The notes beneath the pieces are model-generated. The model saw only the letters and a program-made list of their open reading frames with translations. It did not search any database and was not told the DNA's origin. Shown here in pieces: positions 1 through 6,022 of a DNA stretch of 6,033 nucleotides (within the stretch, counting starts at the first letter, position 1; each line of letters opens with the position of its first letter). The stretch comes from Peptoniphilaceae bacterium AM52-5BH (GTDB lineage Bacteria; Bacillota; Clostridia; Tissierellales; Peptoniphilaceae). The stretch lies in the NCBI GenBank assembly GCA_027669155.1, contig JAQEDR010000041.1, forward strand, positions 1-6,033, written 5' to 3'. The position numbers and the translations under genes were made by a program.

Positions 1-189
1 GGCGGAGACAGCTTCGCAGCAGGTCTAATCACAGGACTCCTAGACGGAAAAAGTGCTGCAGACGCCCTAGACTTTGGCGTTGCAGCAAGTGCCCTAAAAC
101 ATACAATTAAGGGAGACTTCAACCACATGTCAAGAGAAGAAGTAGAAAACCTAGTAGGCGGAGACGCATCTGGTAGGGTTCAAAGATAA
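1..189 (+). CDS. kdgK: 2-keto-3-deoxygluconate kinase (PfkB family), C-terminal fragment
   Basis: This is the last 62 codons of a gene that begins before the window; it ends at TAA 187-189. The fragment opens with GGDSFAAG, the PfkB/ribokinase signature in which the Asp (third visible residue) is the catalytic base that activates the sugar hydroxyl for phosphoryl transfer from ATP. The following [13 protein letters not shown] and the terminal GDASGRVQR are, from memory of the family, typical of bacterial KDG kinases, which convert 2-keto-3-deoxygluconate to KDPG in the cytoplasm during hexuronate or gluconate catabolism. Another PfkB sugar kinase cannot be excluded because the substrate-binding half is missing. 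Composition is striking: 92 of 189 bases are G or C, and codons such as GAC, TTC, AAC and CTA are preferred, unlike the AT-rich genes downstream. It lies 388 bases before the GH31 gene, with a hairpin between, so it is probably the end of a separate transcript. Confidence 0.82.
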   Translation, partial: GGDSFAAGLITGLLDGKSAADALDFGVAASALKHTIKGDFNHMSREEVENLVGGDASGRVQR

Positions 190-227
190 GATTTGAGATT
201 TATTAATCTGTTCAGATAGTGGAGACT

Positions 228-264
228 ATAATTGAAGGAGTTCTACTTGGAGCTCCTCAATTAT
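228..264 (+). terminator. Strong hairpin after kdgK, possible terminator without an adjacent T tract
   Basis: The left arm ATAATTGAAGGAGTTC (228-243) pairs with GAGCTCCTCAATTAT (250-264) around the 6-base loop TACTTG. The stem has about 15 pairs, with one bulged A and one G-T wobble. It begins 39 bases after the kinase stop codon, where a transcript end is expected. However, the bases directly after it (GGTAGTTAATATAAAA) are not T-rich, and the first T run is at 281-285. It may be a weak terminator, an RNA 3'-end stabiliser, or a regulatory hairpin. Confidence 0.45.
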
Positions 265-395
265 GGTAGTTAATATAAAATTTTTGAATAACTTGATCTC
301 ACTATTTGAAGTAATAAGTATAAGTGTTGTGCCTTATAGCTTCGAGTTCTATTTTTCACTTTGTTTGAGAACGTTATTCAATATATAAGAAATAT

Positions 396-422
396 TTGAC
401 AAACAAAGATTTTTAATATAAC
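396..422 (+). promoter_or_regulatory. Putative sigma-A promoter for the GH31-TRAP operon
   Basis: A perfect -35 hexamer TTGACA lies at 396-401. The best -10 candidates are TATAAC at 417-422 (15-base spacer) and TAACAT at 419-424 (17-base spacer). Transcription would begin near 428-432, so the tandem operators at 453-479 would lie about 20-50 bases into the transcript, a position suited to roadblock repression. The spacer or -10 is suboptimal in either reading, which fits a promoter that is weak or needs help. Confidence 0.42.
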
Positions 423-452
423 ATATACACAAAGGTTGTGTTTTGGTTTATT

Positions 453-466
453 TGTAACCGTTTACT
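453..466 (+). promoter_or_regulatory. LacI/CcpA-type operator, upstream copy
   Basis: TGTAACCGTTTACT matches the catabolite-responsive element consensus TGWAANCGNTNWCA at 13 of 14 positions; the last base is T instead of A. It has the central CG and inward-facing TGTAA/TTAC half-sites expected of LacI-family operators. It shares its last base with the next copy, giving a 13-base direct repeat. It could bind CcpA, a local LacI-family regulator of uronate or glycoside genes, or both; the sequence does not distinguish these. Confidence 0.6.
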
Positions 467-479
467 GAAACCGTTTACA
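466..479 (+). promoter_or_regulatory. LacI/CcpA-type operator, downstream copy (full cre match)
   Basis: TGAAACCGTTTACA matches TGWAANCGNTNWCA at all 14 positions. The core AACCGTTTAC is identical to that of the upstream copy, and the two CG centres are 13 bases apart. The site lies about 100 bases before the GH31 start codon. CcpA-mediated carbon catabolite repression is the default reading, but the identical cores suggest a dedicated LacI-family regulator, possibly of KdgR/ExuR type, as an equally good candidate. Confidence 0.65.
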
Positions 480-506
480 AAAGTGTTGGTCTCTACTTAA
501 GATAAT

Positions 507-534
507 TTGACATGACTCGAAGTTATCATATTTG
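507..534 (+). promoter_or_regulatory. Weak second promoter candidate
   Basis: A perfect TTGACA at 507-512 is followed, after a 16-base spacer, by TATTTG at 529-534, a poor -10. A lone TATAAT at 544-549 lies further on, but it has no good -35 at the right distance. If used, either start would place the operators at 453-479 upstream of the promoter rather than downstream. I rate this below the promoter at 396-422. Confidence 0.2.
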
Positions 535-577
535 TTGTATTAATATAATTGTAATTTTAATGAGATAGAGGTTAGTA

Positions 578-3082
578 ATGAAATTATTTAGAAGATTGGA
601 TTATGCATCCTTTGCAAACGATTTTGTATCTTTAGTCGTTGATGACAAGGAAATTAGATTATATTTCCTTGAAGATGACATATTAAGATTGAGAGTAAGT
701 TTTAATGATGAATGGAGGGAGAGATCATATTCTCTAGATACAGTTTATTGGGAAGATGAATTTGACGACTTTTTTGAAGGTGAGAGAAAGAACAAAAATG
801 CTAAACAGTATGAATATTCAATTATTGAAAACAAAGATTATTTAATAAGTAGTGGAAATCTGCGAGTTGTTGTAAAGAAGAACCCTTTTATTATAAGCAT
901 TAATGATAAAGAGGGAAATTGCATATATGAAAGTATTAAAGACATAGGATTTTTAGAAGACAATAATAACCGAATTAAAAATAGATTTAAGATAAATCAA
1001 AACGATAATTTTTATGGTTTTGGAGAAAATACCGGTGATATTAACAAGATCGGATCAAAAATCATTTTAAACCCTATGGATGCTATGGGATATGATCCTA
1101 AGAATACAAAAACACTTTATAAGCATATACCTTTTTTTATTAAAATTGACGGGGATACTAAAATAGCTAGTGGTTTATTCTATCATAATACATATAAACA
1201 GTATTTTGATTTAGGTCAAGAAAAAAGCAACTATTGGAATAAGTATGCAACTTACTCTACTGATGGAGGAGATCTTGATATTTTTATAATCAATGGCCCT
1301 AAAGTAGAAGATGTTATAAAGAGATATACAGATTTAACAGGAAAATCAAAAATGTTACCTATTCAATCGTTAGGGTATCTAGCATCTTCAATGTATTATT
1401 CTGAATTACCTAAGAATTGTGATGAAAAGATTATAGATTTCATTGACAAAGCTAAGAAATATAAAATTCCAGTAGATGGATTTCAGTTGTCAAGTGGATA
1501 CTGTGCGCAAAAGACGAATGAAGGTGAGAAAAGATGTGTGTTTACTTGGAGTGAAGATAGATTTCCTGATCCAATTAACTTTTTTAAAGAAATGGAAGAT
1601 AGAGGAATATTGGTATCTCCTAATGTTAAACCAGGTATATTATTAAAACATCCTGATTACGGAACATTTAAAGAAAACGATATGTTTTTAAAAGATCAAA
1701 ATACAGGAGATCCTTCCATAGGAACTTGGTGGGGAGGAGATGGATCATTTATTGATTTTACAAATTCTAATACTAGAGAGCAATGGAAAAAAACTTTAGA
1801 TAAGAATCTATTAGATTATGGAGTTAAATCCGTATGGAATGATAATTGTGAATACGATGGACTATTTGATGATGATGCTATTAGTTATTTTGAAGGAGAA
1901 AAATCTAAAATTGATCGAAATAGGGTGATAATGAGTAATATCATGTGTAAAATTACCAACGAAGCCTTAGAAGAGAAATATAGCAATAGTAGAGCGTTTA
2001 CAGTTTGTAGATCAGGACACGCAGGGATTCAAAGATACGCTCAGACATGGTCAGGAGATAATTATACTTCATGGGATAGCTTAAAATATAATATTCAAAC
2101 CATACTAGGAATGAGTGTATCAGGTATTTCTAACTACGGGGCAGATGTTGGAGGATTTTATGGACCAGCGCCAGATGAAGAACTATTTATAAGATGGGTT
2201 CAAAATGGAATATTTTATCCTAGATTTTCTATACACTCTACCAACACAGATAATACAGTAACAGAACCATGGATGTACCATGAATCAATGAACTTAATTA
2301 GAGATGCGATACAGCTAAGATATAGATTAGTTCCTTATTATTATTCGCTAATGCATGAATCTAGTATATCTGGCTTACCTATACTGAGACCATTATTTAT
2401 GCAGTACCAAGATGACACACAGACTTATAATGAAGGTTCTAGCTTTATGGTAGGAGATAGCTTATTGGTATCAAATGTTTTAGAAAAAAATCAGACTAAA
2501 AAGATAGTTTATTTTCCTAAAGGTTATAATTTCTACGATTTAACAACGAGAAAAGAGTACAAAGGTGGTAGGAGTTATGATATAGATGTAGATATTTCTT
2601 CGATACCGATGTTTATAAAGGAAGGAGGGATTATAGTAAGTTCGTTAAATCAAATGTTTAACTTAAAGCAAGATTGTATTGAAGGAATAAAGATTACTGT
2701 AGCAAATGGAAAAAATAATACATTTACTTATTATGAAGATGATGGTGAGTCATTAGATTATAGGAGAGGAATATACCACAAAGAAAAAATATCATTAATT
2801 TCAGGAGAAAAAACTTTCCTAGAATTTAGGAAACAAGGAGATTACGAATCAACAATAAAAAAAGTAGAAATAGACATGATAAATAGAGAAAAATCTCCAT
2901 TTTTCGTGGAAGTTGATGGATCGAGATTAGAACAATATTTAGATAAGAATGATTATGAAAATTCTGAATTAGGTTGGTACTACGATCACTTAACAAAAAG
3001 TGTAAGAATTAAATATGAACAGATTGATAAAGATTATGATGTGCTCATATCTTTTGAAGAATTTGATTTGGTTGGAATGTAG
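578..3082 (+). CDS. GH31 family alpha-glycosidase, cytoplasmic
   Basis: Retaining alpha-glycoside hydrolase of family GH31, 834 residues, full length. Residues ~1-250 form the N-terminal beta-sandwich, with the family motif FYGFGENTGDIN at 145-156. The (beta/alpha)8 barrel spans ~258-600. In it, DGFQLSSGYC (300-309) lines the active site, the predicted nucleophile is Asp422 in WNDNCEYDG, and the predicted acid/base is Asp494 in WSGDN after RSGHAGIQRYA. DVGGF (523-527) and RFSIHS (549-554) are also conserved. C-terminal beta domains follow, with the DUF5110-type motif YYEDDGES near 718-725. There is no signal peptide or membrane segment, so it should act inside the cell. ATG at 578 follows AGAGG (567-571) with 6-base spacing. 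The WNDN-E form differs from classic WxDMNE alpha-glucosidases and from the sulfoquinovosidase-type active site I recall. Known activities in the family include alpha-glucosidase, alpha-xylosidase, alpha-galactosidase and sulfoquinovosidase; the substrate here is not readable. The TRAP neighbours hint at an acidic glycoside. Confidence 0.93.
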   Translation: MKLFRRLDYASFANDFVSLVVDDKEIRLYFLEDDILRLRVSFNDEWRERSYSLDTVYWEDEFDDFFEGERKNKNAKQYEYSIIENKDYLISSGNLRVVVKKNPFIISINDKEGNCIYESIKDIGFLEDNNNRIKNRFKINQNDNFYGFGENTGDINKIGSKIILNPMDAMGYDPKNTKTLYKHIPFFIKIDGDTKIASGLFYHNTYKQYFDLGQEKSNYWNKYATYSTDGGDLDIFIINGPKVEDVIKRYTDLTGKSKMLPIQSLGYLASSMYYSELPKNCDEKIIDFIDKAKKYKIPVDGFQLSSGYCAQKTNEGEKRCVFTWSEDRFPDPINFFKEMEDRGILVSPNVKPGILLKHPDYGTFKENDMFLKDQNTGDPSIGTWWGGDGSFIDFTNSNTREQWKKTLDKNLLDYGVKSVWNDNCEYDGLFDDDAISYFEGEKSKIDRNRVIMSNIMCKITNEALEEKYSNSRAFTVCRSGHAGIQRYAQTWSGDNYTSWDSLKYNIQTILGMSVSGISNYGADVGGFYGPAPDEELFIRWVQNGIFYPRFSIHSTNTDNTVTEPWMYHESMNLIRDAIQLRYRLVPYYYSLMHESSISGLPILRPLFMQYQDDTQTYNEGSSFMVGDSLLVSNVLEKNQTKKIVYFPKGYNFYDLTTRKEYKGGRSYDIDVDISSIPMFIKEGGIIVSSLNQMFNLKQDCIEGIKITVANGKNNTFTYYEDDGESLDYRRGIYHKEKISLISGEKTFLEFRKQGDYESTIKKVEIDMINREKSPFFVEVDGSRLEQYLDKNDYENSELGWYYDHLTKSVRIKYEQIDKDYDVLISFEEFDLVGM

Positions 3083-3100
3083 AAGCTTTTAAGATTAATT

Positions 3101-3106
3101 GAGGAG
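3101..3106 (+). promoter_or_regulatory. Ribosome binding site deciding the dctP start
   Basis: GAGGAG lies 7 bases before ATG 3114. An in-frame TTG at 3099 would add five residues but would overlap this ribosome binding site, so ATG 3114 is the correct start. The lipoprotein signal peptide also begins naturally at that ATG (MKKTK). Confidence 0.88.
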
Positions 3107-3113
3107 AAAGAAA

Positions 3114-4133
3114 ATGAAAAAAACAAAATTATTTGGTTTAGCTATGAGTTTGGCTATGGTTATAGGTTTTACAAGTTGTGGAAATAAAGATAATAATGAA
3201 GAGAGTACAGGTTCTAATGACCAAAACATTGAACTAAAGTTAGGACACAATCTTGCAGAGGATCATGCAGTCCATATTGCTTTGACGGAGTTCAAAGATG
3301 AGGTGGAGAAAAACACTAATGGAAGTGTAAAAATAAATATATTCCCAAATGGGACTCTTGGAAGCGAAACTGATATGATAGGTCAAATACAAAATGGTGC
3401 CTTAGATATGGCTAAGGTTTCTGCAGCAACACTAGGTAACTTTTCTGATCAATACAATGTATTCTCAGTACCTTATGTATTCAATGATAAAGAACATTAT
3501 TATAAGGTAATGGATTCAGAAATAGCTAAAAATATCTTTGATTCGACTAAAGATACTGGTTTTTTAGGGCTAACATGGCTTGATTCGGGTGCTAGATCAT
3601 TCTATACAGCAGATAAACCAATTAACAAACCTGAAGATTTAAAAGGTCTAAAAATTAGGACAATGGATTCACAAATGGCAATAGAAATGATGGATGACCT
3701 AGGTGGTTCTTCAACTGTTATGGGATATTCAGATATATACACAGCCCTACAGTCTGGAGTAATCGATGGCGCAGAGAATAATATTACAGCCTTAAGGGAT
3801 CATGGAGAAGTGGCTAAGTATTATAGTTACGATGAACATACAAGAATACCAGATATAGTAATAATTTCATCAAAGGTATGGGATAGTATGTCAGACGAAC
3901 AAAAGAAAGTGTTTAACGAAGCAGCTGAAAATATGAAAGAAAAATACAAAACTTCTTGGGATGAATTTGAAAAACAGGTTAAAACTGATGTTCAAAGCAA
4001 ATATGATGTTAAATTTGAAGAAAATGTTGACAAGGATGCATTCAAAAAAGCTGTAGAACCTATGTACAAGAAATTAGAGACAGAATCACCAGATGTATAT
4101 GAGATAGTTAAAAAAGTACAAGAAATGAAATAG
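3114..4133 (+). CDS. dctP: TRAP transporter solute-binding lipoprotein, DctP family
   Basis: Extracytoplasmic substrate-binding subunit of a tripartite ATP-independent periplasmic (TRAP) transporter, 339 residues from ATG 3114. It carries a lipoprotein signal peptide: MKKTK, a hydrophobic core (residues 6-18), and the lipobox FTSC with lipidated Cys22, so it should be anchored to the outer face of the membrane, as is usual in Gram-positive bacteria. The mature domain starts with LKLGHNLAEDHAVH. LKGLKIRT contains Arg182, which by position is the conserved arginine that salt-bridges the substrate carboxylate in DctP proteins. GVIDGAENN (Glu221-Asn222-Asn223) is the usual hinge/binding motif. 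A carboxylated ligand such as a hexuronate, sugar acid or acidic glycoside is therefore likely, but the exact ligand cannot be read. It begins 31 bases after the GH31 stop and ends 8 bases before dctQ. Confidence 0.95.
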   Translation: MKKTKLFGLAMSLAMVIGFTSCGNKDNNEESTGSNDQNIELKLGHNLAEDHAVHIALTEFKDEVEKNTNGSVKINIFPNGTLGSETDMIGQIQNGALDMAKVSAATLGNFSDQYNVFSVPYVFNDKEHYYKVMDSEIAKNIFDSTKDTGFLGLTWLDSGARSFYTADKPINKPEDLKGLKIRTMDSQMAIEMMDDLGGSSTVMGYSDIYTALQSGVIDGAENNITALRDHGEVAKYYSYDEHTRIPDIVIISSKVWDSMSDEQKKVFNEAAENMKEKYKTSWDEFEKQVKTDVQSKYDVKFEENVDKDAFKKAVEPMYKKLETESPDVYEIVKKVQEMK

Positions 4134-4141
4134 GTTAAAAA

Positions 4142-4612
4142 ATGCAAAAAATAGATAGTTATATAAATAAGATAATGAGGTTTTTGATGGCATTATCTAT
4201 GTTAGGCCTAGTAATAGGAGGAACATGGCAAATTTTCTCGAGGCTTATATTAGGTGATCCATCAACTGAGACCGATGAAATTCTGAGATTCCTTTTGATA
4301 TGGGCTAGTATGATAGGAACTGCTTATTGTTTTTATAAAAATGAACACCTAGCGTTAGATTTATTGACTAGAAAAGCTAGTGGAAAATCGGGAAAAATAC
4401 TATATATATTTATAGAATTAATGATAATGTTGTTCGTAGGTTATGTTTTTATATATGGTGGTACAAAGTTAGTACTAAGTAGTACAAATTCATCACCAGT
4501 TTTGCACATTTCTTATAAAGTCTTATACTCAATATTACCTATTTCAGGAATATTTATAGTTATTGCACGAATTCTAGACTATAAGAAAAAGATCGATTTG
4601 AAAAGGAGTTAA
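4142..4612 (+). CDS. dctQ: TRAP transporter small membrane subunit, DctQ family
   Basis: Small integral-membrane subunit of the TRAP transporter, 156 residues, normal length for the family. Four hydrophobic segments are visible at about 11-33, 47-65, 85-112 and 123-145. Between the first two lies the acidic ETDEILRF stretch (43-50), and after the second comes the ENxHLALD-like segment NEHLALD (67-73), both typical of DctQ. It forms the membrane complex with DctM and helps dock the binding protein; it does not itself define the substrate. The start codon has only a poor ribosome binding site (AGG at 4132-4134, inside the dctP stop region) and follows dctP by 8 bases, so translation probably depends on coupling or re-initiation after dctP. 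Its 3' end carries the dctM ribosome binding site. Confidence 0.93.
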   Translation: MQKIDSYINKIMRFLMALSMLGLVIGGTWQIFSRLILGDPSTETDEILRFLLIWASMIGTAYCFYKNEHLALDLLTRKASGKSGKILYIFIELMIMLFVGYVFIYGGTKLVLSSTNSSPVLHISYKVLYSILPISGIFIVIARILDYKKKIDLKRS

Positions 4613-4614
4613 TA

Positions 4615-5934
4615 ATGGTTGGACAAGCAACTTTATTATTATTTGGGATTTTCTTCCTATTGATGTTCGCTGGTGTACCTATATCCGTTGGAATAGGATT
4701 GTCTTCTATAGTTACAGCGTTATTTAGTTTTGATGCCAGCACATTCGCTTTGACCGCAGCTCAGAGATCTTTTTCTGGAATAGATTCATTCTCATTGCTA
4801 GCTCTACCTTTCTTTATGCTAGCAGGAAATATAATGAATAAAGGTGGAATAGCCAAAAGATTAGTTAGAATGGCTAGAGTATTTGTCGGATGGATTCCTG
4901 GTTACTTGGCTGCTACAAACGTATTAGCGAATATGTTTTTTGGAGCTATTTCGGGATCTTCAGTAGCTGCAACATCTGCGATGGGATCAATTATGTCACC
5001 TCTAGAAGAAGCAGAGGGATATGATAAGAACTATTCAGCAGCTGTTAATATATGTTCAGCACCAACAGGGATCATTATTCCTCCTAGTGGTCCCTTAATA
5101 CTTTACTCTATCACTGCTGGTGGTGTATCAATCGGTGCGCTCTTTATGGCTGGTTATATTCCAGGTGCAATTTTAGGATTGAGTGTTATGGGAGTAGCTA
5201 TAGCAATAGCTTCTAAAAAAGGCTATAAGGTTTCTCTTGAGAAAGAAACAGAATCCAAACTAAAAATAGTACTTGATGCTATACCTTCTTTATTTGCTGT
5301 AATCATCGTAATGGTAGGAATACTAAACGGATGGTTTACAGCCACTGAAGCTGGAGTAGTGTGTGTTCTTTACTGCACTTTGCTGTCAATTATATATAAA
5401 GAATTAAAATTAAGAGATTTATATGACATGCTTGCAGACACAATGATTTCATCTGCTACGATATTATTCTTGATATCAGCATCAACAATTATGTCATATA
5501 TAATGAGTTATTCAGGTATACCAGTTGCAATAAGTAACGCCTTAATGAGTATATCTAGCAATAGATATGTTATATTACTAATAATGAACTTATTCTTATT
5601 GGTAATGGGAATGTTTCTAGATTTAACGCCGGCTGTTCTTATATTCACACCTATATTTTTACCTATAATTAGAGGTATAGGAATGAATGAAGTTCATTTT
5701 GGAATTATGTTCATTATGAATTTAGGTATAGGTTCAGTTACGCCTCCAGTAGGCTCTTGCTTATTTGTAGGATGTAGAGTTGGAAATGTTAGTATATCAG
5801 GAGTTACAAAGTATATAATACCATTGTTTATATCTATGGTAGTTGCTTTACTTGTTATAACTTTTGTACCGGCTATTTCTCTTTCATTACCTAACTTGTT
5901 TGGTTTGACTAATGGTATTGGTTGGATGAATTAG
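4615..5934 (+). CDS. dctM: TRAP transporter large membrane subunit, DctM family
   Basis: Ion-coupled transport channel of the TRAP system, 439 residues, full length for DctM. It is hydrophobic throughout, with about eleven to twelve membrane segments or hairpins (clear stretches near 5-40, 58-75, 95-125, 142-198, 218-262, 278-300, 318-352, 362-388 and 399-425). Family motifs are FFGAISGSSVAATSAMG (108-124), APTGIIIPPSGP (149-160) and its inverted-repeat counterpart GIGSVTPPVGSCLF (371-384); these loops form the ion and substrate sites in characterised TRAP membrane subunits. FLDLTPAVLIFTPIFLP (334-350) is also diagnostic. It should drive uptake of the DctP ligand using a Na+ or H+ gradient. 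A strong AAGGAG (4603-4608) with 6-base spacing precedes ATG 4615, and only two bases separate it from the dctQ stop, showing tight coupling. It is the last gene before the terminator. Confidence 0.96.
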   Translation: MVGQATLLLFGIFFLLMFAGVPISVGIGLSSIVTALFSFDASTFALTAAQRSFSGIDSFSLLALPFFMLAGNIMNKGGIAKRLVRMARVFVGWIPGYLAATNVLANMFFGAISGSSVAATSAMGSIMSPLEEAEGYDKNYSAAVNICSAPTGIIIPPSGPLILYSITAGGVSIGALFMAGYIPGAILGLSVMGVAIAIASKKGYKVSLEKETESKLKIVLDAIPSLFAVIIVMVGILNGWFTATEAGVVCVLYCTLLSIIYKELKLRDLYDMLADTMISSATILFLISASTIMSYIMSYSGIPVAISNALMSISSNRYVILLIMNLFLLVMGMFLDLTPAVLIFTPIFLPIIRGIGMNEVHFGIMFIMNLGIGSVTPPVGSCLFVGCRVGNVSISGVTKYIIPLFISMVVALLVITFVPAISLSLPNLFGLTNGIGWMN

Positions 5935-5940
5935 TGTTTG

Positions 5941-5979
5941 AAAACAGAATGGATTGTTAAAGATCCATTCTGTTTTTTT
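5941..5979 (+). terminator. Rho-independent terminator of the GH31-TRAP operon
   Basis: AAAACAGAATGGAT (5941-5954) pairs perfectly with ATCCATTCTGTTTT (5963-5976) around the 8-base loop TGTTAAAG, and the right arm runs into seven consecutive T bases (5973-5979). It starts 7 bases after the dctM stop. The A tract at the foot of the left arm could let it act in the opposite direction too. Confidence 0.95.
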
Positions 5980-5982
5980 GTT

Positions 5983-6022
5983 GTTCACTTTAGTGAGTTG
6001 AGCGAACGAAAGAGAGCGAAAC
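5983..6022. repeat. Structured intergenic tail with GAGCGAA repeats
   Basis: After the terminator, TCACT (5985-5989) faces AGTGA (5992-5996) in a small hairpin, and GAGCGAA occurs twice, at 6000-6006 and 6014-6020, with a 14-base period. An alternative pairing joins GTTCACT (5983-5989) with AGCGAAC (6001-6007), with one mismatch. No reading frame here looks like a gene. It may be part of a dispersed intergenic repeat, but only one copy is visible in this window. Confidence 0.35.

Larger units (their letters stand above)
190..577. other. Non-coding control region between kdgK and the GH31-TRAP operon
   Basis: This 388-base stretch holds no credible gene on either strand and no tRNA or recognised riboswitch that I can see. 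It contains, in order, a strong hairpin (228-264), several shorter inverted repeats, a sigma-A-like promoter (396-422), a tandem pair of LacI/CcpA-type operators (453-479), a second TTGACA-like hexamer (507-512) and the ribosome binding site of the GH31 gene (567-571). The length and density of elements suggest an independently regulated promoter for the downstream operon, with a 5' leader of roughly 150 bases if the promoter at 396-422 is used. Confidence 0.7.

Noticed and set aside
438..500. 20-codon frame GTG to TAA in the leader that could be a leader peptide
   Set aside because: The AAAGG before it is only about two bases from the GTG, the frame is short, and its bases are explained by the tandem operators.
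190..577. Riboswitch, T-box or tRNA in the intergenic region
   Set aside because: No conserved core such as a T-box sequence, tRNA TΨC arm or known aptamer was recognised; only simple hairpins and operator-like palindromes are visible.
578..3082. Calling the GH31 enzyme a sulfoquinovosidase because sulfosugars are acidic
   Set aside because: The nucleophile region reads WNDNCEYDG, unlike the sulfoquinovosidase-type active site I recall, and no sulfoglycolytic gene is visible in the window.
3099..3113. TTG at 3099 as an upstream start for dctP
   Set aside because: The five extra codons overlap the GAGGAG ribosome binding site that serves ATG 3114, and the signal peptide starts properly at that ATG.
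4560..4742. 60-codon open frame on the minus strand
   Set aside because: It overlaps the end of dctQ and the start of dctM, both strongly supported, and its translation resembles no family. It is a shadow frame.
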